Positions 16,422 to 23,357 of a DNA stretch of 64,000 nucleotides are shown here, piece by piece; within the stretch, counting starts at the first letter, position 1; each line of letters begins with the position of its first letter. A model generated the notes under the pieces. That model had not been told where the DNA came from. It did not search any database and was given only the letters and a program-made list of their open reading frames with translations. The translations under genes were made by a program, and so were the position numbers. The DNA comes from Saccharothrix longispora (GTDB lineage Bacteria > Actinomycetota > Actinomycetes > Mycobacteriales > Pseudonocardiaceae). The DNA is taken from assembly GCF_030852425.1 (NCBI RefSeq), contig NZ_NSDM01000002.1:496001-560000 (forward strand), read 5' to 3'.

Positions 16422-16456
16422 CCCCGCGGGTCGTCGTCCACCCGCGACCCGCGGGG
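16422..16456 (+). terminator. Hairpin terminator after selD
   Basis: CCCCGCGGGTCG (16422-16433) and CGACCCGCGGGG (16445-16456) are perfect 12-bp inverted repeats with an 11-nt loop, starting five bases after the selD stop. There is no long T run, as is common in high-GC actinobacteria. Confidence 0.7.
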
Positions 16457-16655
16457 TTGCCCGCCGTCCGCGATGCCGGCCACCCTGGGCGGGTCTACCT
16501 CTCGTGGACGCCGGTGGCAGAGCCCCCGTCCCGAGAGTCCGGCGCTCCCCGCTCATCACACCGGACGTGGCGTCGTGCGCGACGCCTTCCCCGGAGCCGG
16601 GAGTCCGACCCGCCGGCGATCGCCGCGCGTTCTCCCACACCCCGAGGAACACACC

Positions 16656-17780
16656 ATGAACACGACCGCCACCACCCCGCGCCCCACCACCGGAATCCTC
16701 GACGTGGTGGGCGAACGCGCCGTGCTGCGCGCGGACGGCTACCTGCCCGGACCCGACGACGCGGCCGTGCCCGAGCACCTCGTGCGCCGGCACGGCCTGC
16801 GCCGCGGCGACGCGGTGACCGGCCCGGTCCGCCACGAGCGCGACAAGTCCACCCTGGACGGTGTCGACACCGTCAACGGCCTGCACCCCAAGCATTCCGC
16901 GGCCCGGCCCGCGTTCGCCGACCTCGTGCCGGTCCACCCGGACGAGCGCCTGCGGCTGGAGACCGAGCCGCACGAGCTGACCACGCGCGTCACCGACCTC
17001 CTGATGCCCGTGGGCAAGGGGCAGCGCGCGCTGGTCGTCGCCCCGCCGAAGGCGGGCAAGACGTCCGTGCTGCGGGCGATCGCGCACGGCCTCGCCAAGA
17101 ACCACCCCGAGTGCCACGTGATGCTCGTGCTGGTCGGGGAACGACCGGAGGAGGTGACCGACCTGTCGCGCGCCGTGCCCGGCGAGGTCGCCGCCGCCAC
17201 GTCCGACCGCCCACCGCGAGACCACACCGCGCTCGCCGAACTCGCGATCGAACGCGCCAAGCGCCTGGTGGAGCTGGGCCGCGACGTGGTGGTGCTGCTC
17301 GACTCCCTCACCCGCCCGGGTCGTGCCCACAACCTGACCGCGCCCGCGTCCGGCCGCATCCTCTCCGGCGGGGTCGACTCGACGTCGCTGGTGCCGCCCA
17401 AGCGCTTCCTCGGCGCGGCCCGCAACGTCGAGGGCGGCGGTTCGCTCACCGTCATCGCCACCGCGCTCGTCGACACCGGCTCGGTCGGCGACGCGCTGAT
17501 ATTCGAGGAGTACAAGGGCACCGGCAACGCCGAGCTGAGGCTGGACCGCAAGGCCGCGAACCGCCGCGTGCACCCGGCCGTGGACGTCGCCCGGTCCGGC
17601 ACCCGCCGCGACGACCTCCTGCTGACCCCCGCGGAGGCCGCCGCGACCCGCCTGCTGCGCCGCGCCCTCGACCGCCGCGACGACGCCCTGGACGTCCTGC
17701 TCGACGGCCTGCGCAGGACCCGCGACAACGCCGAGTTCCTCACCCAGCTCACCGCGACCACGCCACGCGACCTGCGCTGA
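16656..17780 (+). CDS. Short paralogue of transcription termination factor Rho
   Basis: 374 residues, ATG with GAGGAA upstream. The C-terminal Rho ATPase is well conserved: Walker A APPKAGKTS, LVGERPEEVTDLSRA, Walker B DVVVLLDSLTR, SGRILSGGVDS, PPKRFLGAARNVEGGGSLT and EEYKGTGNAEL. The N-terminal region (LDVVGERAVLRADGYLPG) fits the RNA-binding cold-shock-like fold. The long basic/acidic insertion found in the main actinobacterial Rho is absent, and the Q-loop-side sequence reads LTRPGRAHN rather than ITRLARAYN. It is therefore likely a second Rho, not the housekeeping one. It stands alone, downstream of the selenium genes. Role unknown. Confidence 0.88.
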   Translation: MNTTATTPRPTTGILDVVGERAVLRADGYLPGPDDAAVPEHLVRRHGLRRGDAVTGPVRHERDKSTLDGVDTVNGLHPKHSAARPAFADLVPVHPDERLRLETEPHELTTRVTDLLMPVGKGQRALVVAPPKAGKTSVLRAIAHGLAKNHPECHVMLVLVGERPEEVTDLSRAVPGEVAAATSDRPPRDHTALAELAIERAKRLVELGRDVVVLLDSLTRPGRAHNLTAPASGRILSGGVDSTSLVPPKRFLGAARNVEGGGSLTVIATALVDTGSVGDALIFEEYKGTGNAELRLDRKAANRRVHPAVDVARSGTRRDDLLLTPAEAAATRLLRRALDRRDDALDVLLDGLRRTRDNAEFLTQLTATTPRDLR

Positions 17781-17801
17781 TGTGATGTCCATGACCGAAC
17801 G

Positions 17802-17827
17802 GGTTGGGTTTCCACCCGACCGGGTAG
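17802..17827 (+). promoter_or_regulatory. Candidate stress-sigma promoter (GGTT-N16-GGGTA) upstream of the GlsB-like gene
   Basis: GGTT (17802-17805) is followed after 16 bases by GGGTA (17822-17826), resembling the -35 and -10 of SigB/SigF-type promoters of actinobacteria. The start codon is 40 bp further on. A stress sigma factor is a reasonable regulator for this gene family. Motif match only. Confidence 0.35.
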
Positions 17828-17866
17828 CCCTCTGACAGACAGCAATACGAGACTCAGGAGGGTGAC

Positions 17867-18133
17867 GTGATCGGGTTCATCGTCGCCGGCTTGATCATCG
17901 GTGCGCTCGCCCGCCTGATCAAGCCCGGCAAGCAGAACCTCGGCATCGTGGCGACGCTGCTGCTGGGGCTGGTCGGCTCCGTCATCGGCGGCACGATCGC
18001 CAACCTGCTCGGCACCGGCGACATCTTCGAGCTGAACGTCCTGGGCTTCATCATCGCGGTGATCGCCTCGGTGCTGCTCATCGGCGTCGCGGAGGCCATC
18101 GCCGGCGGCCGCCACCGCACCAGCGTGCGGTAG
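17867..18133 (+). CDS. GlsB/YeaQ/YmgE family stress membrane protein
   Basis: 88 residues with a strong ribosome binding site (CAGGAGGG) before GTG. Three hydrophobic segments (IGFIVAGLIIGALARLI, IVATLLLGLVGSVIGGTIA, LGFIIAVIASVLLIGVAEAI) and Gly-rich turns are typical of the transglycosylase-associated / GlsB family of small inner-membrane proteins, often induced by stress. Biochemical function is not established in the family. It is monocistronic, with a possible SigB/SigF-type promoter upstream and a 13-bp hairpin downstream. Confidence 0.88.
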   Translation: MIGFIVAGLIIGALARLIKPGKQNLGIVATLLLGLVGSVIGGTIANLLGTGDIFELNVLGFIIAVIASVLLIGVAEAIAGGRHRTSVR

Positions 18134-18158
18134 GCGCCCCGTACCGCACAAGGCTGAA

Positions 18159-18188
18159 CGGCCCCGTCACCGGGTGGTGACGGGGCCG
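18159..18188. terminator. Bidirectional hairpin terminator
   Basis: CGGCCCCGTCACC (18159-18171), loop GGGT and GGTGACGGGGCCG (18176-18188) form a perfect 13-bp stem. It lies between the GlsB-like gene and a convergent secreted-protein gene and can serve both. Confidence 0.8.
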
Positions 18189-18210
18189 TCGCACGTCGCG
18201 GGGACGCGGG

Positions 18211-19370
18211 TCAGTAGGCGGAGGCGCGGACCGCGAAGACCGAGCGGTCGCCCGCGTACTCGGTCAGCGACCAGAGCTGCCCCTTGGCGGGCCAGTAGGA
18301 GAAGTTCTCGGGACCGACGGGCAGCACGTCGTGGCGCGTGGTCACCGCGCCGCCGGGCGTGAAGGTGGCCAGGTCCCCGGCGTTGCCGCTGCCGTCGCTG
18401 GTGGACAGGTAGTACTTGCCGTTGATCGCCGTCGCGCCCTGCATGCTCTGCACCGACACGTCGTACGCCTCGGTGGCGCGGGCGTAGCCGTCGGCGGACT
18501 CGGCGAGCATCCGGTCGGTGTGGTCGATCGGGAAGCGGAACAGGCGGCTGCCCGCGCCGGGGTTGGCGTACTCGCCGACCACGACGCTGTCCGGGGTGCT
18601 CGTGCGGTCCAGCGAGGCGAAGGAGAAGCGGATGGCGGCCCGGCCGCCGGTGGTCGACTGGTTGTAGGCGAACGCCTGGGGCAGCACGTACTTGTAGCCG
18701 TACGCCTGGTGGCTGCCGTCTGCCTGGCGGCCGATCGCGGAGCCGTTCGTGGTGCTGGTCTGCCACAGGTGCCGCAGGTCGAAGACGCGGAACCCGGTGC
18801 CGGTCGCGGCGACGTAGAGGTGGTGGCCGTACCAGAACATGCCGCCGGCGTGCAGGTTCACCGCCCGGAACGACGCCTGCCCGGCGCTGTTCGCGTACGG
18901 CTCGACCAGCAGGACGTGGCGGTAGGTGGGCGCGGACGGCGTGGAGTAGTCGACGAACGAGACCCGGACGCCCCGATCGACCCCGTCGGCGCCGTTGTCG
19001 TACCAGCTCACCAGGATGGCGGTGGCGCCCTCGTAGGTCGCCTCGCCGTAGGCGTCGGCGGTGGTGGTGATGCCCTGCGGCACCCAGTACGCGACGTCGT
19101 CGTCGCCGCTGTTCCAGCAGAACGCGGCGACCCGGTTGGCAGCGGCCGGCGAGCAGGTGGTGGCGGCCCGGTTCCCGTCGCGCACGACGGTCGGCACGCC
19201 CACGTCGGGCAGCGCGGCGTCCAGGTCGTCGATCAACCCGGAGTAGCCGGTGGCCTTGAGCCTGAAGTCGGCCGCCGGCAACGTCGTCGCCGCCTGCGCG
19301 GGCACGGCCGGACCACCGCGACCGCGAGTGCGGCCGCCAGCCCGACGACCAGTGATCGGTACTTTCTCAC
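18211..19370 (-). CDS. Secreted protein of unknown function, frameshift inside the signal peptide
   Basis: The gene appears to start at GTG 19370 with a textbook signal peptide, MRKYRSLVVGLAAALAVAVV. The frame then shifts near 19310. The main frame (18211 to about 19305) continues PAQAATTLPAADF, which supplies the cleavage site (AQA before ATT) and about 360 mature residues. Adding one base at 19310/19311 would restore AVAVVAAVPAQA. The mature part is rich in Tyr, Ser and Gly and has repeated blade-like segments (FRVFDLRHLWQTST, LFRFPIDHTDRM, QSMQGATAINGKYYLS), suggesting a beta-propeller. No catalytic motif is recognised. The frameshift may be real or a sequencing error. Confidence 0.7.
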
Positions 19371-19457
19371 CGAACTACCCCCAGTGTGGTCGAAGACCGA
19401 CGAGCGGCCATCATGGCGGCACCCGACGCCCGGATCAACACCCCGCCCGGGGTTGTC

Positions 19458-19477
19458 AGGCAAGTGGTCACTTGCCT
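19458..19477. promoter_or_regulatory. Perfect palindrome AGGCAAGTG-GT-CACTTGCCT, candidate ArsR operator
   Basis: A 9-bp perfect inverted repeat with a 2-bp spacer ends at the base before ATG 19478 of the ArsR-type gene. It is the best operator candidate for that regulator; bound repressor would block both promoter and translation start. Confidence 0.65.
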
Positions 19478-19783
19478 ATGGTGGGTGTCGTGGCGGACGA
19501 CCTGTTCAAGGCGCTGGCCGATCCCACCCGCCGGCGCATCCTCGACGAGCTGGTGGAGCGGGACGGCCAGACCCTGTTCGAGATCTGCACGCGGTTGATC
19601 GCCAAGCACGGCCTCGGGTCGACCCGCCAGGCGATCAGCCAGCACCTGGCCGTGCTGGAGGCCGCGGGCCTGGTCCGCACGCGGCGCCAGGGCCGCTACA
19701 AGTTCCACGACCTGAACACCGCACCGCTCGAGGTCATCGTGACCAGGTGGCTCGAGCCCCGCACACCGGAGGACACCCCGTGA
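19478..19783 (+). CDS. ArsR-family winged-helix repressor
   Basis: 101 residues from ATG 19478; GTG 19490 is an alternative start giving ADDLFKALADPTRRRILDEL at the N-terminus. The helix-turn-helix reads STRQAISQHLAVLEAAGLVRTRRQGRYKFHDL. The family's metal-binding CxC is absent, so a non-metal signal is likely. A perfect palindrome touches the start codon. The stop overlaps the start of the VOC-family gene (GTGA). The pair resembles ArsR/SMARCC-like regulator plus glyoxalase-fold modules in actinobacteria. Confidence 0.88.
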   Translation: MVGVVADDLFKALADPTRRRILDELVERDGQTLFEICTRLIAKHGLGSTRQAISQHLAVLEAAGLVRTRRQGRYKFHDLNTAPLEVIVTRWLEPRTPEDTP

Positions 19784-20166
19784 AGATCCACCTGTCCAGC
19801 GTCTTCGTCGACGACCAGGACAAGGCCCTGCGCTTCTACACCGACGTGCTGGGCTTCGTGAAGAAGACCGAGATCCCGCTGGGGGCGCACCGGTGGCTGA
19901 CCGTGGTCTCGCCGGAGGACCCCGACGGCACCGAACTGGTGCTGGAGCCCGACGAGCATCCCGCCGTGAAGCCGTACACGGAGGCGCTGGTCGCGGACGG
20001 CATCCCGGCCACCGCCTTCGCCGTGGACGACGTCCGGGCGGAGTTCGACCGGCTGCGCGGGCTCGGCGTGCGGTTCACCCAGGAGCCCCTGGAGATGGGC
20101 CCCGTCGTCACCGCCGTGCTGGACGACACCTGCGGCAACCTGATCCAGATCGTCCAGCACGGCTGA
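19780..20166 (+). CDS. VOC-family (glyoxalase/bleomycin-resistance fold) protein
   Basis: 128 residues, coupled to the upstream repressor by a GTGA overlap. The paired beta-alpha-beta-beta-beta modules of the vicinal oxygen chelate fold are seen: IHLSSVFVDDQDKALRFYTDVLGF and, in the second half, PATAFAVDDVRAEFDRLRGLG, ending DDTCGNLIQIVQH. Members act as metal-dependent lyases, dioxygenases or drug-binding proteins. Substrate cannot be told from sequence. Control by the ArsR repressor at 19458 is inferred from the operon. Confidence 0.85.
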   Translation: MKIHLSSVFVDDQDKALRFYTDVLGFVKKTEIPLGAHRWLTVVSPEDPDGTELVLEPDEHPAVKPYTEALVADGIPATAFAVDDVRAEFDRLRGLGVRFTQEPLEMGPVVTAVLDDTCGNLIQIVQHG

Positions 20167-20176
20167 GGCGGACGCC

Positions 20177-20407
20177 CTAGTCGGCAGGCCCGCGCAGGGT
20201 CAGCACCACCCGCAGCACGTGCTCGACGGCGGAGGGGAACACCGCGCCGCGCAGCTCACCGCGCGTGGCGAGGTTGCGGGAGGCGAACTCCAGCATGCGG
20301 TCCGCGCCCACCCGCCGGACGACGAGCGCGGCGACCTCCTCCAGGTCGAGCCCGGGGTTGTCCAGGCGGGTCAGGGCGAACTCGACGACGAGCTCCTCGT
20401 CCGTCAT
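20177..20407 (-). CDS. Small hypothetical protein
   Basis: 76 residues, ATG with GGGAGGAG upstream. Sequence begins MTDEELVVEFALTRLDNPGL and continues with a helical VAALVVRRVGADRMLEFASR segment. No known motif is recognised. It lies directly downstream of the P450 gene on the same strand, separated by 77 bp, so may be co-transcribed. The good ribosome binding site and GC bias support coding. Confidence 0.65.
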   Translation of the reverse strand: MTDEELVVEFALTRLDNPGLDLEEVAALVVRRVGADRMLEFASRNLATRGELRGAVFPSAVEHVLRVVLTLRGPAD

Positions 20408-20484
20408 GCCCGCTCCTCCCGCCACCACCCGACCCGGCACCCCGACCCTAACCACGGCGGCGGGTGTCGGCACGACGGCCGGCG

Positions 20485-21804
20485 TCACCCGGTGAGACGG
20501 GCCGGCAGGCGCTCGTACCCGCGCAGGATGCGGGTCCCGCGGCGGGTCGCGCCCGGCAGGAGGCGCAGCCGGGGGAAGCGCTCGAACAGCACCCGCAGGC
20601 CCACCTCGCCCTCCATCCGGGCCAGGGCCGCCCCCAGGCAGTGGTGGCGGCCCGCCGAGAACGAGATGTGCTCGCGGGCGTTGGCGCGGCGCACGTCGAA
20701 CCGCCCGGGGTCCTCGAACACCAGCGGGTCGCGGTTGGCGCCGGCGAGGATGGTGGTCACCAGCGCGCCCTTCGGCACCCGGACGCCCGCCACCGCCGTG
20801 TCGCGCACGCTCGTCCGGCCGGTCAGCAGCACGGGCGGGTCGACGCGGAGCACCTCCTCGACCGCGTTCGGCCACACCGAGGGGTCCTCCGCGAGCACCT
20901 CGCGCTGGCCGGGGTCGCCGTGCAGCAGGGCGACCCCGTTGCCGAGCAGGTTCACGGTCGTCTCGAACCCGGCGGCGAGCACCAGCCCGGCCGTGGCGCG
21001 CAGTTCGAGGTCGTCCAGGCCCACGCCGTCCTCCCTGGCGGCGACCAGCTCGCTCAGCAGGTCGTCGCCGGGGTGGGAGCGCAGCCGGCGGAGGTGGTCG
21101 GCGAGCCAGGTTTCGAACTCGGCGAGCGCGGTCTCGACCGCGCGGAACCGGCGCCACGGCAGCCCCATGTCCAGGCTGGGCGCGGCCGCCGCGCCCAGGG
21201 CCAGCACCCGCCGGCGCTGCTCCGGCGGCACGCCCAGCACCTCGGCGATCACCGTGACGGGCAGCGGGGCGCAGTACGCCTCGACCAGGTCGACGGGTCC
21301 GGTCGGGTCGAGCGCGTCGAGCAGCCGGTGCGCGGTGCGCTCGGTGAACGCCCGCAGCCGCTCCACCGCCCGCGCGGTGAACACCCGGGTCACCAGCTTG
21401 CGGTAGCGGGTGTGCGCGGGCGGCTCGGTCACCAGCAGCGAGGGCGGCGCCATGGGGTGCAGCACGGTGGGCGCGGACCAGTCGGACAGCCGCGCCCACG
21501 TCCCGTCGCCCGAAGGGCCGATGCCGGTGCGGAAGTCGCCGCCGGTCAGCACCTCCCGCACCGCGGCGTGGTGCGCGGTGAGGTGGGAGAACCTGCCCCG
21601 GACGAGCGGTCCGCGGGCGCGGACCTCGTCGAACAGGCCGCTCAGCCCGGCGGTGGACGACGTGCCCGACTCCACGAACAGGCGGGCCTGGAGGTCGCCC
21701 CGCCGTGCGGCGGCGCGGAGCGCGGCCCGTGGCAGCCCGTGCCCCAGGCCCCACCGCACGAGCGGCTTGACCAGTTCGGTCCCGGACGAGAGCTTCACGA
21801 CCAC
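20485..21804 (-). CDS. Cytochrome P450
   Basis: 439 residues, GTG start with GAGGTGG upstream. Heme-thiolate motif FSAGRHHCLG with the cysteine ligand; the K-helix ExxR as EEVLR; I-helix LAAGFETTVNLLG with the oxygen-activating threonine. Soluble actinobacterial class, needing a ferredoxin partner, none of which is adjacent. An N-terminal extension of about 45 residues precedes the usual P450 start. Neighbours give no pathway clue. Substrate unknown. Confidence 0.93.
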   Translation of the reverse strand: MVVKLSSGTELVKPLVRWGLGHGLPRAALRAAARRGDLQARLFVESGTSSTAGLSGLFDEVRARGPLVRGRFSHLTAHHAAVREVLTGGDFRTGIGPSGDGTWARLSDWSAPTVLHPMAPPSLLVTEPPAHTRYRKLVTRVFTARAVERLRAFTERTAHRLLDALDPTGPVDLVEAYCAPLPVTVIAEVLGVPPEQRRRVLALGAAAAPSLDMGLPWRRFRAVETALAEFETWLADHLRRLRSHPGDDLLSELVAAREDGVGLDDLELRATAGLVLAAGFETTVNLLGNGVALLHGDPGQREVLAEDPSVWPNAVEEVLRVDPPVLLTGRTSVRDTAVAGVRVPKGALVTTILAGANRDPLVFEDPGRFDVRRANAREHISFSAGRHHCLGAALARMEGEVGLRVLFERFPRLRLLPGATRRGTRILRGYERLPARLTG

Positions 21805-21853
21805 CCCGCCACCTCATTTCTGGCACCGGTCAGTACCCGAACCTTAACGGGCA

Positions 21854-21897
21854 ACGCGTCCGGCACGCGCCCCTCGGGCGGCGCGTGCCGGACGCGT
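21854..21897. repeat. 18-bp perfect inverted repeat in a divergent intergenic region
   Basis: ACGCGTCCGGCACGCGCC (21854-21871) and its exact complement (21880-21897) enclose an 8-nt loop. It lies in the 302-bp region between the P450 gene (leftward, start 21804) and the small secreted protein gene (rightward, start 22107), where a terminator has no obvious job. It could be a structured leader, an operator, or the terminator of an antisense or lost gene. Nothing else definite is seen in this gap apart from a short CGCAGG/CCTGCG repeat near 21990. Confidence 0.6.
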
Positions 21898-22106
21898 CTT
21901 CCGCCCGTACCGGGCCTCGGCTGCGCAGTCAAACGCGACACGGTCACCCACCAGCTCACTCTTTCTCTTACGCATAGCGATAACCGCAGGTCAGGGCCCT
22001 GCGATGGTCCGGTGACACCATCACACGATGGGCCATCCGGCCGGTGGGGCCGGCCCGCCTGGGTGACGATCGGACCGCATGGCGTCAACACACCAGGAGG
22101 TCCTCC

Positions 22107-22472
22107 ATGCGCAACACGATCCGGCTCATCGCCGCGTTCGCCCTGTCCATCCCCGTTCTGCTGGGTGCGGCCGGCCTCGCCTCGGCCGACGAAGCGTCGT
22201 ACGAGCACCACGTGTCGGTGGCGACACCCGAGGGCGCCGGGTTCCACAGCGTCTGGTCGGGCACCGACGGCGAGACGGCGTACTTCTTCGAAGTCGAGGG
22301 GTGGGCCGGCGAGAACGGTGCGTACAGCAGCCAGACCGGTGCCGTGGCCGGCGGGCACGACCACGACGACGGCCACGGTTGGGGCGGTGGCGACGCCCAC
22401 TACTGGGACCACTTCTCCTACGCGGGCGAGGAGGGCGCGTACCAGGAGAGCACCCACAGCAGCACGGGGTGA
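22107..22472 (+). CDS. Small exported His/Gly-rich protein
   Basis: 121 residues, ATG with AGGAGG upstream. Residues 1-27 are a signal peptide (RNTIRLIAAFALSIPVLLGA, cleaved after GLASA). The mature part of about 94 residues contains a His/Asp/Gly-rich cluster (GHDHDDGHGWGGGDAHYW) that could bind metal, and related halves (GAYSSQT and GAYQEST). It does not resemble a known enzyme. It is alone between divergent and convergent neighbours. Confidence 0.75.
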   Translation: MRNTIRLIAAFALSIPVLLGAAGLASADEASYEHHVSVATPEGAGFHSVWSGTDGETAYFFEVEGWAGENGAYSSQTGAVAGGHDHDDGHGWGGGDAHYWDHFSYAGEEGAYQESTHSSTG

Positions 22473-22578
22473 CGCCCGCGCGTTGAGGTAGCGACCTCAC
22501 AGGGCGGGCCGCCGCGCTCCCACGGGCGCGGCGGCCCACCCGTCCGCCGACCCGGTCGCGGAGCGCGGCTCCGGCGGG

Positions 22579-23280
22579 TCAGAAACCCGGCAGCAGGGCC
22601 GCGAGCCGGTCCGGCGCCGTGACCGCGAGGACGCGACTGCCGTCGGTGCGCGCGACGAGACCGCCGGCGACGAAGGCGTCGAGCACGGCCGCGCCCAGCG
22701 CGCCGCCCAGGTGGGGCAGCCGGTGGGTGCGGTCGAGGCAGGCGGTGGCGAGCTTGCGGCGGCCCGGGTCGAGGACGGCCAGGTCGACACCCAGCTCGGC
22801 GAACGCGGTGCGGTCGGGCCCGAGCGACAGCTCGTCGCCGCGCCCGTCCGGCGCGGTCAGCGCGCCGCGGTCCACGAGGGTCGCGAACACCGTCACGCCC
22901 AGCCGGCCGGCGGCGTGGTCGTAGCAGGTGTGGGCGACGTCGGCGGGTGACGGGGCGCGACCGGGCGCCGGGGTCGCGTGGGCGTAGCGGGCCAGGACGA
23001 CCAGGACGTCGCCCAGGCCGGGCGCGGCCCGGTAGACGGCGTGCCGGCCGGTGTGCTCGACGGTGACCAGGTCGCGGGCCCGCAGCCGGGCCAGGTGGTT
23101 GCCCAGGCGGGGCGCGGTGACGCCGATCGCGTCGGCGAGCTGGCTCATCGTGTGCGGACCCTCGGCGGCGAGCAGCTGGAGCGCGGTCAGGCGCACCGGG
23201 TCGGCCAGTTCGGCGGCCAGGCCGGTGACCGCCGCGACCACGCCGTTCCCCCGGTCCACCCATCCCGCCACACCGCGCAC
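22579..23280 (-). CDS. ArsR-family (HTH) transcriptional regulator
   Basis: 233 residues. The N-terminal winged helix (about 15-90) reads ADPVRLTALQLLAAEGPHTM, then SQLADAIGVTAPRLGNHLARL and LVTVEHTGRHAVYR. A C-terminal domain of about 130 residues follows, beginning with a helix containing CYDHAAGRLGV, as in DUF-extended ArsR proteins of the CmtR/ArsR12 kind. It is divergent from an MFS exporter across 77 bp containing two inverted repeats, so it likely represses that gene. The ligand is presumably the exported compound, unknown. Confidence 0.85.
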   Translation of the reverse strand: MRGVAGWVDRGNGVVAAVTGLAAELADPVRLTALQLLAAEGPHTMSQLADAIGVTAPRLGNHLARLRARDLVTVEHTGRHAVYRAAPGLGDVLVVLARYAHATPAPGRAPSPADVAHTCYDHAAGRLGVTVFATLVDRGALTAPDGRGDELSLGPDRTAFAELGVDLAVLDPGRRKLATACLDRTHRLPHLGGALGAAVLDAFVAGGLVARTDGSRVLAVTAPDRLAALLPGF

Positions 23281-23309
23281 GTTATCACTCTTCAGGTGGA
23301 CGTGAACGA

Positions 23310-23350
23310 TGACTGCGACCTACAGTCACCCTTCACGAACTGATGAAGGG
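23310..23350. promoter_or_regulatory. Two adjacent inverted repeats between ArsR-type regulator and MFS exporter
   Basis: TGACTG-N7-CAGTCA (23310-23328) is followed directly by CCCTTCA-N8-TGAAGGG (23329-23350). Both are perfect and sit in the divergent promoter region; they are candidate operators for the regulator at 22579. Confidence 0.45.
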
Positions 23351-23357
23351 TGGGGTC

